This document shows positions 48,095-60,030 of a DNA stretch of 64,000 nucleotides, piece by piece; position 1 is the stretch's first letter; every line of letters starts with the position of its first letter. A model generated the notes under the pieces. That model saw only the letters and a program-made list of their open reading frames with translations. It was not told the DNA's origin and ran no database searches. The translations under genes and the position numbers were made by a program. Origin of the DNA: Pseudoscleropodium purum (taxonomy: Eukaryota; Streptophyta; Bryopsida; Hypnales; Brachytheciaceae). The DNA is taken from assembly GCA_963969395.1 (NCBI GenBank), contig OZ017795.1:24657063-24721062 (forward strand), given 5' to 3'.

Positions 48095-48800
48095 GGGCCC
48101 TATGCCATTGCCACAACCAAAGTAAAAGTAAAAGTAATTTTCTAATTTTCTAATTTACAAAAAACTTTGAAATTCAATATTTCTTCTTCTATGAGTTGGA
48201 ACACCACAAAACAAAGTTTGTGCACCCCTCCTCTTAAAAAGTTTTTTTTACTATACCAATAATGCTATTGGGGGATGCAAGGTTCTATAGATCTCATTAT
48301 ACAAACAAACTAAACTAAACATACAACCTCAATAATCTATAAATGATGTTGAAGATGTTTTTTGGTCAATGAATGACAAAGAATCTTTCCATGTTGAATA
48401 GAAGTGCAACTATTTATCCTCCAAATTTTGTGTAAAAACAGAAGACCATCTATAATAATTTGACTTCCAATGAGTGTTTTTGCATTTTTTTTTTAAGCCA
48501 ACAATTCACACAATACTAATTTCCACAACAACTAGTTTGTCTTTTTAAGGGTTGAAGTATTACTTAATAAATTATATTATCCACATCTTATGATAGGTTG
48601 TTTGTTACATTGAAATCTCTTAGACCGCGCATCCCTTGGTTGCATTCTTGGTACTATTGGAAAGCCCTCGACAAAGAGGAGTGCATGGGCTTTGTTTTGT
48701 GGTGTAAAAATTATAGAATTTCAAAGTTTTTATCAATTAAAAAATTAGAGAATTGCTTTTACTTTGACTTTGACTAAGGCATTGGCATAGGGCACACTAG
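48095..48800. mobile_element. large diverged foldback repeat
   Basis: The left arm (about 48095-48270) has GCCCTATGCCATTGCC, AAAGTAAAAGTAAAAGTAA and ACACCACAAAACAAAG. Its inverse appears at about 48627-48800. A third, direct, partial copy of the arm follows at 48800-48990 and a trace at 2215-2300. Non-coding. Confidence 0.55.
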
Positions 48801-48990
48801 GGCACACTATATATTAGTATGTCATGTGCCATTTTCTAATTTTTTTTAATCATGAAAACTTTGAAACTCAATATTTTTTTGTTTGTAAATTGAAACGTCA
48901 TGAAGCAAAGTCTGTGCACTTTTCCTTGCAAAGAGCTTTCTAACAATACTAAGAATGTAACCAAAGGACACACAATTTTAGACATCTCAG

Positions 48991-50189
48991 TGTAACCAAC
49001 AAACAAGCAATTTTATTTATTGTATAGAAGATACTTGTGCCAAACACCAACACATAGTAGTGAGTGTTTTCATGTGTGGAACATTAAAATAAAAATAAAA
49101 TAAAGTACTTTGTAATATATTATATACTTCAATCCATGCATAGGATGTAAAAGTAAAACTAGAAAGTTTACATTGCATCAAAAAAATAACACAATAATGA
49201 CACTGATTTTGTGCCTTCACTAATAGGATAATTCAATTTAACTTGATCCCACTATTATATAGTAGGTAAGAAGTTTCTTATGTATAAAACATAAAAGTAA
49301 TAGTTAAAATAAAAATATATTCTATTATACTAATATTAATTAGTATATAGGTTGAAATTTTAAAATTGTACAAATTTTTACAAACATACAAATTATAGTA
49401 AGACCTTATGAGATCTCACTAGCAAGAGAAATCACATTGTGCTAAGAAAAGGGAAATATAGTGCAACAAGTTTACAAAGACTCACAAAAAATACTTTAGC
49501 ATCCTTGCCAAAAACAAAGACCTTAACCTTCTTTAAGTTAGATGGATCATCCAAAATTAGACTATTTCACATTGGCCACATTGAAAACACATACAATATA
49601 AGGTTTGTCACATTGGGCGGATTAGGCCATTGAAGTTAACCAAATGAATGTTTCATACTGATGAATGAACACTGAGGTATCTACCTTCACAAACATAAGA
49701 CAATTACACCTATTTTCTCAACACATTGAAAATTTATAGTTTATTCATGTGGTGACCCAAAAGTGCATTAACTTTATCTATCATCTATGAGATCCAATTA
49801 AAAATTACAATTCAATGATAGGAATCATACTCAAAAACGTTGTTTAAAAGATTTTTGGATTAGTTACCTTAAATGAAATCAAATACACATATTGTGTTAT
49901 ATTGTTGAAAAAATCATCACAAATCTCAATTCTCAAAGGAACTAACCCATTTTAGTTTGCAACTGATTATTCATAATTAAATTATTTTAATTATGACACA
50001 ATCAATTATATTCTTTATGTTCCTTGTTGTTCCCTAATCCATATGTTTTCCAATTAGACTCAAACCCAAGCTGAAATCCAATCATCCCATCGAAAATCCA
50101 AACCAGTAAAAATGCCACAAAAAGTAGGGCAAATTTATTGGTTGTAAAGGGAGAGGAGAGGTTCCTAGGCGAATAATCATAAAAATTGC

Positions 50190-50220
<31 letters not shown>

Positions 50221-51099
50221 TTCTCCTTAATAAAAAAATTAATTTGAATTTTTTTGAAAAGTGGAGGTGGGGGATTTGGGGTGAAACTATTTGGGGTCTC
50301 TCCACCCATCACCCACCCATTCTTTAATGTATGCATAAAGATATATAGATATAGATATACATACATACATCATATCTATTCTATTACAACACTCTTGGAA
50401 GTGTAAATCTCAACTATGTCAAAATACAAGAGAAGAACTTAACAAATAAGTCACAACAAAGCATACTTGACTATGTATTACTTAGTGATAAGATTTTCAT
50501 TTCTGGTGGAGACTTCCATTAAGTGCTTCCAATGGTGAAGTGAAATAGAAGAAGAGATATCATATTGGCATGACTAGCATGATCCACTATGTAGCAACAC
50601 ATCAAGGTTATGCAATTGACAATCAACATAGGAGTTGCACGGCTTATTTTTGAAAAAACATGATGCAAATGAGTAAGGATATTTTACAAAGTATTTATTA
50701 AAATAAGAAGAAGTATGATTACCTCCTCCATATCCAAGTTAGTACCATAGTTACTTACATATCATGTTAATTTGACTCATTAAATGAAAGTGTGAAAGTA
50801 TTCAAAAGAAAGGGTTTTATGAGAAAGCAAGTTTGTGTACCATCTATGTACCAAATGGGCATGTCAAATAGAAGAACTAACAAAGTACCCATTAATAAGT
50901 TGTTCTTGAGTTTTAGAATTGAGGTGGATAAAATAATGGTTCTTGCATCTTCATTTTTGTTTATGGTTTAATTCATTGTATATGGTCTAAAAACTAGTTG
51001 CACTTAGAATCTATACTTATAGCATGCTTTCACCAATCGATGATTGCCATTACATCTCAAGGGAAAACAAATATTTTCTATGTATTAACCTTCAAAGGT
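48991..51099. other. AT-rich intergenic with microsatellites
   Basis: Includes an (ATT)n run at about 50190-50218. No gene was recognised. Confidence 0.45.
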
Positions 51100-52300
51100 A
51101 GTTGAATATTTTTGCCCTCAATCTTGGTAAAGATTGTGCATTTCAGAATATGAAGATGTATTTGAAGGTGCCAAAAATTTCTAGTTGTCTTGATTTTTTT
51201 TGGTGAACTTATAAAATACAAATGAGAATGTTGCATAAAATTTATGATTTAAAAAAAATGTTGCTATGTAATTTGTAAAAAAATATTTTATTCACAAACA
51301 AGCAAAAGTGGTGCAATTTCATATATAATGTCACTTTATCAATGCATGAACCATAGAAGAAAGTTCCAAATCACTTGCTATATAACCCCATATACAACAT
51401 TGCTAAACTAATTCCTATACTTCTTTCCTTGGAAAAGATATAATTCTCTCCATGATACATGCTGATGGTTTACTAATAGATTTCTAATGATGTGTCACAC
51501 TTTGTAACTCCCCTTCATATTGAATCATTACTTACTATAAATTTGTATCATTGTACCAAAGATGGAAAAGTAACTCCACTACACAAGTATACAAATGGTA
51601 TGCAATTTTTTAAATTACTCACACATGTAGTTGAGTGGATATAGATTTTCTCACTTTTGTAATAAGCATCAAGTATAAATGTAGTAAATTGTCTACAATG
51701 ATTGGGTTTGAAATCACCACATTTGAGGTTCATACAAAGAGAAGGATATGTATATCCAAGCACATGTTTTGATCATTATGTGAGAATAGTAACCTCTTGA
51801 CACTTAGAGGTGACATTTATTTTCTAGGTATAAAATTCACTACCTTTGATTTGTACTTCATACCTTCAAAAATAATATTCATTCTTTGTAGGACATGAAG
51901 ATATTAAAAAGATTCAAGGATAGAAGTGGTTAGAAGGTAACAAATTGTGTAATGATTATTTATGCTATGCCTTTCATCTTTTGGAAGTACTACAAAGCTT
52001 GGCTTGTCAATGTAATCATGTCTTGGTATTTGAATATACCTCTACTTGCTCTTACATACTTATAGTGAATTGTACCATATTTGACCTAAACTACAAAGCC
52101 AAACCCATATAAGAGGTTGTAGAATACATTTCATATTTCAATTTTTTTTTCCAAAAATTGGACAATTTGCATCAATCTACAGTGCAACTATTCTTAAATC
52201 ATACCAATATCCAATAACTCTATTTTCTTCAATGTTAAATGTGTGTCTCCGCACATCTTAATGACATTGTTGGTTCTCCATTACCTTAAAGGGGTAATAC
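51100..52300. repeat. long dispersed repeat, copy 1
   Basis: Shares ordered blocks with 58590-60030: AAGATGTATTTGAA, TCCAAATCACTTGC, CCTTTGATTTGT followed by CTTCAT, AGGACATGAAGA versus AAGACATGAAGA, and ATAGAAGTGGTTAG followed by GTAACAAA. Same orientation, heavily diverged. Coding capacity is lost or absent. Confidence 0.6.
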
Positions 52301-54100
52301 ATATGTAAAAGATAGATTTTCCAAGTTTCCAAAACATGCTACATCAATCTATATAATTCTAATACTATAAAAATTCTAAAAAGCAATACTCTTGAAGTAT
52401 TATTATTGATTGCTAATCTTGACTGGGCTCGTATACAAACATCATGAATGCAAATGACCCTCCTTAATGTAATAAAACTCTCTAATGCAATGTGTCAAAC
52501 TAGTTCCAACTCAACTCTATACACAAGTTATATACAAGTTCTATTGTAGATGACTTTAAGTTTAAATCATTAGCTATCAAATACTCCCCATCTCCTACTA
52601 AAAATAACTTCAAGCACAATTTTTATCCCACTAAAAAGCTATGTTTTTAATTTCAACCATTGAATAAGCGTTGGCCGTGTTGAATGACCTCATGGAGGCA
52701 AGTCGCAAGCTATTAGGGAGCATTCCTTTCCTAGAAAGCTTGGCCTTGCTCATATGAGGCATCTTGTACTTGCTGCTTCTTCAAACAGTCATATTGACAA
52801 TGGATTCAATGACTACTTTGGCACTATGAAAATTGTTCATGAAGGGGGTCAAGTTTCCTTGTTGCAAGTATTTAGGTTGGAAGCAGATCCTTTTAGAATC
52901 CCATTGTTGCCAGCCACCTTTAAATCATCCTGAATGATGAGTGAGCAGCATTTACAAACATTACTCAGATATGATACTTTCCACATCAATTTTGGATACC
53001 TAAATGACAACACCCAAACTCGAGATTTTGCATAGATCTAGGGGATGGGTGGCTAGTTTTTGAATGCATGTAACACTACCACAAACACTAAAAAATTAAT
53101 TAATCCCTTGTGAGATAATTTTTGGAGGTTTTTAGTGAGACAAAGGGAATACTTGCTAAAGAAATTGATGATATTAGTCAGAATTTCGGTTTCACCTTCA
53201 ACTCAAATCTAGTTGAGCTCAGTTACAAAATCCAAGTCCAATGGTATACTCCTTTTCAAATTGATCCTACGCACAAAGTTGGTTGCACTAAATAGAATGA
53301 AAACAGCAGTTTCCAACTTGATCAAGTGGTTCAAGGCATTATTTGACAAAATTCTCCATGGCAATTACCAATTCCACTTGCTATGCAAATAATAGATCGT
53401 TCACAGAAATAGCAACTGTAACAGTCAGTTACAATCAACAGAAGTTCCCCAAAATCATAGCAAATGCTCCAAAGGTGCACCTTTTCAGTCAACTGACTGC
53501 ATCTCATCAAAGTGCATCACAAATCTTAAACTCACTGGATTTGTAGTGCAATGCCACATAAAAATCCAACAGCCTTGCTAACAGAAACTCCATTTCTTCA
53601 CTCAACCAAACATGTGCAAGTGTACTTTTTCCTCTATCAATGATAATTGTCCATGTGTTTCAAAAACATACAAAACATGTGCAAGTTAAGTTACATGAGA
53701 AGTAAGCAACAAACAGTCCATCACACCATTCCCAAATGAGCATTCCACTTGTTGGAGACTCCAGTTGTATCATTGAGCAGCCATTTGTTATTATGACAAG
53801 AATACCCATCAAAAAAATCATCTTTGGGTGTAGTGTTACACACTAAAATAATGCAGTTACAGTTACATACCCATTGGTCTTCCTCTTTCTGAATCCTACT
53901 AAAATATTTTGTCTTCCCTTTTTTTCTCTCCTCCTGATAAAAATAAAATCACCAACTACAGTCATGGACCCAATTATTACTCGTAAAATATTAAGTTCCC
54001 AAGTTCTTCCTACACAAAAAAAAACAAGCCAGGCTTGCCGCCTGATAACAGTTGCACTCCTTGGCCGCACAACAAGCAAGCATAGCATTGCATTGCCTGT
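52301..54100. other. intergenic downstream of the zinc-finger gene
   Basis: Only short frames without domains. The stretch at 52660-52930 is somewhat GC-richer but not identifiable. Confidence 0.4.
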
Positions 54101-54113
54101 TGCTCCTCCTCTC

Positions 54114-54166
54114 TCATAGACATTGACCACTCATGATGGGAAAACATAAGTGGTCAAAGTCTATGA
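54114..54166. terminator. hairpin downstream of the zinc-finger gene
   Basis: Arms TCATAGACATTGACCACT and AGTGGTCAAAGTCTATGA pair over 18 bp with one mismatch around a 17-nt loop. It lies about 240 bp beyond the stop codon, so it may fall in the 3' untranslated region. Role unknown. Confidence 0.3.
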
Positions 54167-54244
54167 GACTCCACGGAAAATGCTTCCGTCCGGAATGAAA
54201 TCACAGAGCCCAGCTCAAGGAGTGCGACGGTGACAAGCGACGGC

Positions 54245-54533
54245 ATCCATCCACCGGGTATGTCATTCAATTAATCAATCAAAAGCCGCACCAGAACGTG
54301 ATACGGAGTGGACGGCGACGGAAACGGCGAGAACAGCAACCCGATCTAGGAAAAAGCTCTGCTGCATCTTCAACATCGCACCAGGTATCCACCGGGTATC
54401 AACAATCACAGCCGCACCAGGCCGTGATGCAACGGTGACGGCAACGGCGACTGCGACGGTGACGGCGAGAACATCAGCCCGATCTCTCCGGGAAAGGAGA
54501 AGCTCGACTGTTGCTGCTGCTGGATCTTGAAGG
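54245..54533. repeat. diverged tandem duplication across the zinc-finger gene's 3' end
   Basis: Two units of about 140 bp share ATCCACCGGGTAT, AGCCGCACCAG, CGGCGAGAACA and CCCGATCT in order. Unit 2 (from about 54384) contains the last coding codons and stop. Unit 1 lies downstream in the presumed 3' untranslated region. The gene's end was therefore copied, and one copy became non-coding. Confidence 0.7.
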
Positions 54534-56587
54534 CGAAGTGCTGGCTTTGCTGTGGACTCGGGTACAGCGGATTGGACGGGAGGTGCGCGAACGTGGGCAC
54601 AGTGGGGTAGAACGGCAAAACATCCGTGTTGTTACTGTTTAGCAGTGCGCCGGTTCCGGAGGTGAAGTCATAGCGGGCGCACTTGAATTGAGGCGCCTCG
54701 GGAATGTCCTTGAAGTCCGGGAGCGGGGCACTAGACGTCGGCTGGTGGTGGATGCTGGGGCTAAAACTTGTGCTCTCCTCGCGTTGCCGTCGTAAGCCTC
54801 GTGACGCGGCGGTGGAGATCGATGGAGGGGAACGAGACTGGTCCGAGTCACTGGAAGAGGAGGACGACTGGTGGGTGCAAGAAGACGCAGAAGTCGATGA
54901 CGAGGGGCTCGTGCTCGTTTGCTGGTCTTGGCAGGCGGGATGGGCTTTCTTGTGGGCTACGAGGTTGCACTTGAAGGCGAATTTCAGACCGCACTTGCAT
55001 TCGATGGGCTCGCCGCAGAGCTTCTCGTGGTCTCGAACATCAACCTGAAGCATCAGCATCAGCACGGCACATATTAGTCACAGCACGATGCATGTCCGAG
55101 TCAGCACAAGTAATGGAAGGTCAATATTTGCAAGAACATACACGATGTAACAACAAAATAAACCATGCAACAACTTGCAAGTTCGATGGAATACTAAACG
55201 AACTTGTACTTAGCCGAAGTTAAGTAGCATTATCTTTAAAGAAAAAATATTAAGGGGCTTTCACAACATCCCCAAACAAACTAGTCATGTGGAGGGCACT
55301 ACATGTGAAATGTCACCGACTAGCAGCATGTCGGACAATCAATTTGAAGACGGATGCTCGCAGCAGCAAGGACTAGGTGTTCGATGGTGACAGAGGCTAA
55401 GTGGCCTTCCTAATCACGATTAGTTCACTAATGCTAACTAATTACGAGTAAAAACAACATGTGGGTGTGTGCATGGGCATGGCGTTATAGTATTAATACC
55501 TCGATGTAGAATCTCTTCCCACACTTGCGGCATCCGAAGGGCTTCTCCCCCTCAGAATGCTTGCGTCCGTAGTGTCGTCGAAGCTCGTACAGTCCCACGA
55601 ACGTCTTCTTGCACTTGGGGCATCTCGAGGGAATCTTCTTGTTGTGGCCCGCCTTCAAGGAGTTGCTGAGCGTGGGCAAGGACAGGAGCCCCGCTTTGCT
55701 GGCGGCGCTCCCGTCGGAGTAGTGCGTCTTGTGATGCATCTTCATGGTCTGCGGATTCTTGAATGTCTTGTTGCACCCGTCGTGCTCGCATCGGAAGGGA
55801 CGCCGGTTTTGGATCAAGTCCACGGATACCACGGCGGCCTCGATACTCTCGTCAGTCTCTGACTTCTCAACCTGGGAGAAAACAACCGAGTCAGTCACAC
55901 ACAACAGTCAGCCAACTAGTAAATCGAATATAACGAAAGTTCTCCGATAACATTCTGAAAAGAAGGCAGGAATGTTTCATTACAAGGTCAAGTAGGTACC
56001 TTAACGGCTTGCGACGTGCAAATTGGCGAGATGGCTCGGGTGTCGATGACGAGCTTGGATGCGTCGACGGCCTGGAGCGCCGCTTTCTGTTCACATGCTT
56101 GCTGGAAAAGAGAGCTCCCCAGACGATCACTCTGGCTCGGTTGCTGCTCGAAGAACGAAAGGCAAGAAAACTGCGACGACGACACAGACTGACGAGGCGA
56201 TCCGGGTCCGGGTGCCACCATGTTCTTCAAAGTGCTGACCAAGTTGGGGTGCATCACGGTCGCGACTCCATTGATCTGGTTCAAAAACTCCGAGTCGTTG
56301 CCCAGGAAGAGGAAATCCGAGGCTTGGTCGTCAGTGGGGTAGACGGAGGATTCGCTCAGGGGCACCGAAGACGACTGGGTGGACGAGTTGAAGAAGCTCG
56401 TTGGACCAAAAAGCTCCGGCCATGCAGAGCCGAAATTCGGCACGTCGTTGAAGCTGGAGAGCAGGGATTGGCCGGATCCGAACGACACCGTCCCATTCTC
56501 GTTCATCATGAGGGTGGGATTGGACGACATTGGTGGCATGGAGGCGAAGATGTTGCTCTCGTTGTAGAAGGAGAGAGTGGCCGCCAT
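54406..56587 (-). CDS. C2H2 zinc-finger transcription factor, WIP/STOP1-like, three exons
   Basis: Exons on the minus strand: 56000-56587, 55500-55871 and 54406-55044, all GT-AG, phase 0, giving 532 residues. The ATG at 56587 has strong plant context (ACAATGGC). Residues 1-196 are Ser/Gln/Asn-rich, likely an activation or interaction region. Four fingers follow: C224-x4-C229/H242-x3-H246; C280-x2-C283/H296-x4-H301; C310-x2-C313/H326-C330 (C2HC); and C336-x-C338/H351-x3-H355. The core KPFGCRKCGKRF...DHEKLCG and the CKCG finger match the WIP and STOP1 finger block, in which later fingers are non-canonical. Finger 3 is split by the second intron, which supports the splicing. The C-terminus (361-532) is Ser/Pro/Gln-rich. 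Nuclear DNA-binding regulator; target unknown. Assignment between WIP and STOP1 is open. Confidence 0.88.
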
Positions 56588-57570
56588 TGTGACGAAGCTT
56601 GGTTTCAAATTTTTTTAACGAATTTTGTACTAATGTCTAACTCAGACCTCCACACGAACTTGGAGGGGGATTCACTTCCACACCTCCAAACACGGGGGAT
56701 CTACAAAAGAATTGAAGGCAGACGAATCTGCGAAGAATGAAGAATTAAGTCTGGGAAAAACCAACAAAACCCTCCAACGTCAACCTTTCCAGTTGCCTAG
56801 AAAACGTTCAGTTTAGAAGTATCTTTCTTTTTCGGCCATTTGTGGCTGACAACACCCTAGGATTCCTAAACACAACTGAAGAAAATTGCAACAGCAAACC
56901 CGCTAGACATCACAATGTCCAGCGGGTAGAAAAACTCACAAGTACTCACACTCACCCAAATCTCACTACAATCTCGGAACGCCGACAGTAGTGATTAGAA
57001 TCACACTCGTACTCAAACGAGATCCCAGTGCGTGCTCCAGATTGCAGAATGCCGAAAGCCAAATTCTATCGATAATTCGGCATTCTCAATATCACGCAAC
57101 GGTGCGCGATTCCAAAGTACATGAAACTGGTGACGAATTCTGAACACCCGTAAGCAACTCGGCGCATGACCAAGATGCGAAACCTCACTATCAGATTCAC
57201 AGACGGGGTTCGGGTGGCTAATACTACAATGCAGCTTAGATTCCGCACGAAGATCAATTCGGGAGCCCACGAAATTACTGCAACCGGGCTCCTGTCTAAG
57301 CGCTGAGCACTGAGCACTCTAACTAACTCCCAAGGTAGATACTGACGGGGAGCATGAAGAGAACTGATGAGTTCTAAATGCTGGCTCTCGTCCTAAAAGG
57401 CAGAGATCTCAGAGACAGTTGCAGCCCGGTTGTAGGCAGTAGGCCGAGTTGTAGCCCGAGTTGTAGCCCGAGTTCCAGGCCGAGTTGTATGTAGCCTGAA
57501 ATGCAGTCTTCATTACTGTCTTTCTAGAAAGGGCGGGCGGGACGGGTTCGAGGAGATGGGAAGCCCGCGC
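56588..57570 (-). promoter_or_regulatory. 5' leader and promoter region of the zinc-finger gene
   Basis: GC-richer, with stops in all frames on the minus strand beyond short frames. A 12-bp tandem motif (GAGTTGTAGCCC and variants) repeats about four times at 57443-57490. Transcription start not determined. Confidence 0.4.
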
Positions 57571-58060
57571 AAGTGCTTTTATCCCCGTCGTCGACTACAG
57601 GAATCCTGCACGATGATGCGAACCAAGAGAACCATCTGGATTCCGGAAGCAGACGGAGCTTTTCTTTTCTTTTCTTGTCCTTGACAAAAAATGAAAATTC
57701 ATTGCAAAGAGTAAATTACAAAACCCGGCCGAGTAGCAGAGCAAGTCCTGGCCGCGTTCGTCGCGACGCGAGGGCCGTCGTCGCGGCGCTTGGTGGGGCC
57801 ACGAACCAGCAGGGAGATACTTGGGCTGCCCACGGGTATTGGGGAGGTATAAGAGGTTCTCGTCCGAGGATCGCGTTCACGAACGTTCACGTCCGAATTC
57901 GACGAGCGGGTAAATGAGAAGCTGAGAACGCGCTCGTTCGCGGTGGCTGTTCGCGTTCCCGGTCACCGACCTGAAGGGGGGAACTCGGTGCCCTGTCGGG
58001 AACTCGGTGCACTGTCAGTGAGATTTTATTGGAAACCCCTCTGTATTTTGTTGCATGTGA
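57571..58060. other. CpG-rich island upstream of the zinc-finger gene
   Basis: Very GC/CpG-rich (for example GTCGCGACGCGAGG near 57761), with a 19-bp tandem duplication GGGAACTCGGTG-C-CTGTC at 57978-58015. Frames exist on both strands (plus 57573-57917) but no domain is recognisable. It may be distal promoter or the 5' end of a plus-strand transcript. Confidence 0.3.
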
Positions 58061-58589
58061 TATTTTTTTTCAATTTACAACCGGGGCTTGGCTATTGTCG
58101 TCCTTGTCGTGGAGATATATTTTTAGAGGTAGGTGCCAATTTTGCCCAACTCCAGTGCATGGAAAAAGCTTTTGCAGGGCTAGGGCAGGCACCTCCTATC
58201 ATAGAGTCAAGCACGCAGTGGAGGGGTCTAAACAGGAGGGGCGTATCACGATTGGGGAGGGGGGGGATATTTCGTTGTTTTTATATTTTATATTTTATAT
58301 TTTTTTTTTCTGATGGGGAATCAATCGCATCTACTAGCCAGTTCTTACAATTGGGCCTCGGTGATTTTCTAGGCTTTGCAGAATTAGCAAAGTTGCTGTA
58401 GAGTCGTTTGATTCTTGATAGCCATTTTTAATACAATATTCCAAATTCGTTGATAGGCTTTGTAGCAACTTACTACATTTGATACATTTGGAGCTTTTTT
58501 TACAAATTTACTACAAACATTGTAGCAAATTTGACTAATTGTTCCAAAAAAAATTATGGTATCCCTAATGGATGTTGAAAACATGAGCT
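58061..58589. other. intergenic, nothing recognised
   Basis: Transition from GC-rich to AT-rich sequence. No gene supported. Confidence 0.4.
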
Positions 58590-60030
58590 CTTATAGCATA
58601 TAATGTGTAGTTTAGGATACCAAGATGTATTTGAAAATATAAGAAAGTTTTAATTGATTTAAATTTTTGTGTGAACTCAAAAAATATCAACGGAAATATT
58701 GTATGTAATTTATAGATTGTGATTTGCAATTTTCTTAAAATGTTGTACTCATAAAATAGGTCAAAATGGTACAATTTTACATAAACTATTATGCCATCAA
58801 GGTGTAGAATATGGAAGGTAGGTCCAAATCACTTGCAAAATTTTGTGCTACATAGATATGTTAGTTGTAAAAGTAGCCATGCATTGCTTTTGCAATTAAC
58901 ATTGCACAAGAAGTAGTAAATTGTTTGTACAATAATGGATCTACAAAAACAATACTACTAGTTCATACAAGGAGAAAAGAATGTGCATATAGGTGTGTAT
59001 TGATTGTATGTGGGAAGTGAACTTATGGCACTTGGAATTGACCTTCATTCCCTTTGATTTGTTCTTCATTCTTTGGCAAATGGAATTTACTCTTTATAAG
59101 ACATGAAGACAATGAGCACATTTAGAGATAGAAGTGGTTAGCAAGTAACAAAATATACAATGATTACAGACTATGTTGTTCATTATTTGAAAGTGTTATA
59201 GACCTCTGATAATGGAATCCAATCAGACTACAAAATATACTTATGAACGTAAATGTTTTCACAAGGAGCCCAAACCACCCAACCATAGATAGAGATCCAT
59301 CTCCAAAGAGAATCCCCTCACCCCTAAGCTCCATTTTATATAATAGAGACTATCAATAAAGGTTATTAGTCCTTAAGATAAACTAAAACTTCTTTTCTAC
59401 TTTTAACTTTCTATCCTTGATTCTATCTAAAACCATCCACTAATGTAAAAATCTTAGTTATACTTCTCTAATCACCTCTTATATAAATCTTGATCCTCTA
59501 CTTGGAGTTATCTAACTTAAAGTTTCAACACACTTCTTTTTATTTGGGAGTTGTTTAGCTTTAATGCACTAGTCATCCAAGTAAAGTTGTCTAACTTCAT
59601 TAGCATAAATCCATCATTTGGAGATATCCTTTCATCTATCAATACATTCATCCATTAAGGTTCAAAGGTTATCACAAGGGTCATGACAACAAATTAAGTT
59701 GTTATTTGTTTGAAAGTATTACAACATTGACCTATATATGTAGTCATGTTTTGATATTTGAATGTACATCTATTTAATCTCATATGCTCTAGTGAATTAT
59801 ACTATATTTCATCCAGAATAAAAATATATGCCTATAAATGGCCCATATAATACATCTTGCAACCCAAATCCCCCCCCCCCCCCCCCCCCCCTAATTGGAT
59901 AATTTGCATCAATCCATGACACAACTATTTTTAAATCATGTTGGAATCCAATGAGGTTGTTTCTAAAAATATTTCAAATATGGGTTTCCACACACTTCAA
60001 AGACTTTGTAAGTTTTTCATTTCCTCTAAA
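58590..60030. repeat. long dispersed repeat, copy 2, with an internal insertion
   Basis: Diverged direct copy of 51100-52300. An extra segment of roughly 480 bp at about 59205-59700 is absent from copy 1. The sequence at its two edges (TTATTTGAAAGTGTTATA and TTTGTTTGAAAGTATTACA) looks like a duplicated target. It contains a run of 22 C at 59870-59891. Confidence 0.6.

Noticed and set aside
55557..55862. plus-strand frames over the zinc-finger exon
   Set aside because: Antisense to a well-supported exon with intact Cys/His spacing.
56588..56608. extension of the zinc-finger protein by seven residues upstream
   Set aside because: The first codon would be TTG; the ATG at 56587 has strong plant context.
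56009..56740. 243-codon plus-strand frame
   Set aside because: Antisense shadow of the first zinc-finger exon, Arg-rich with no domain.
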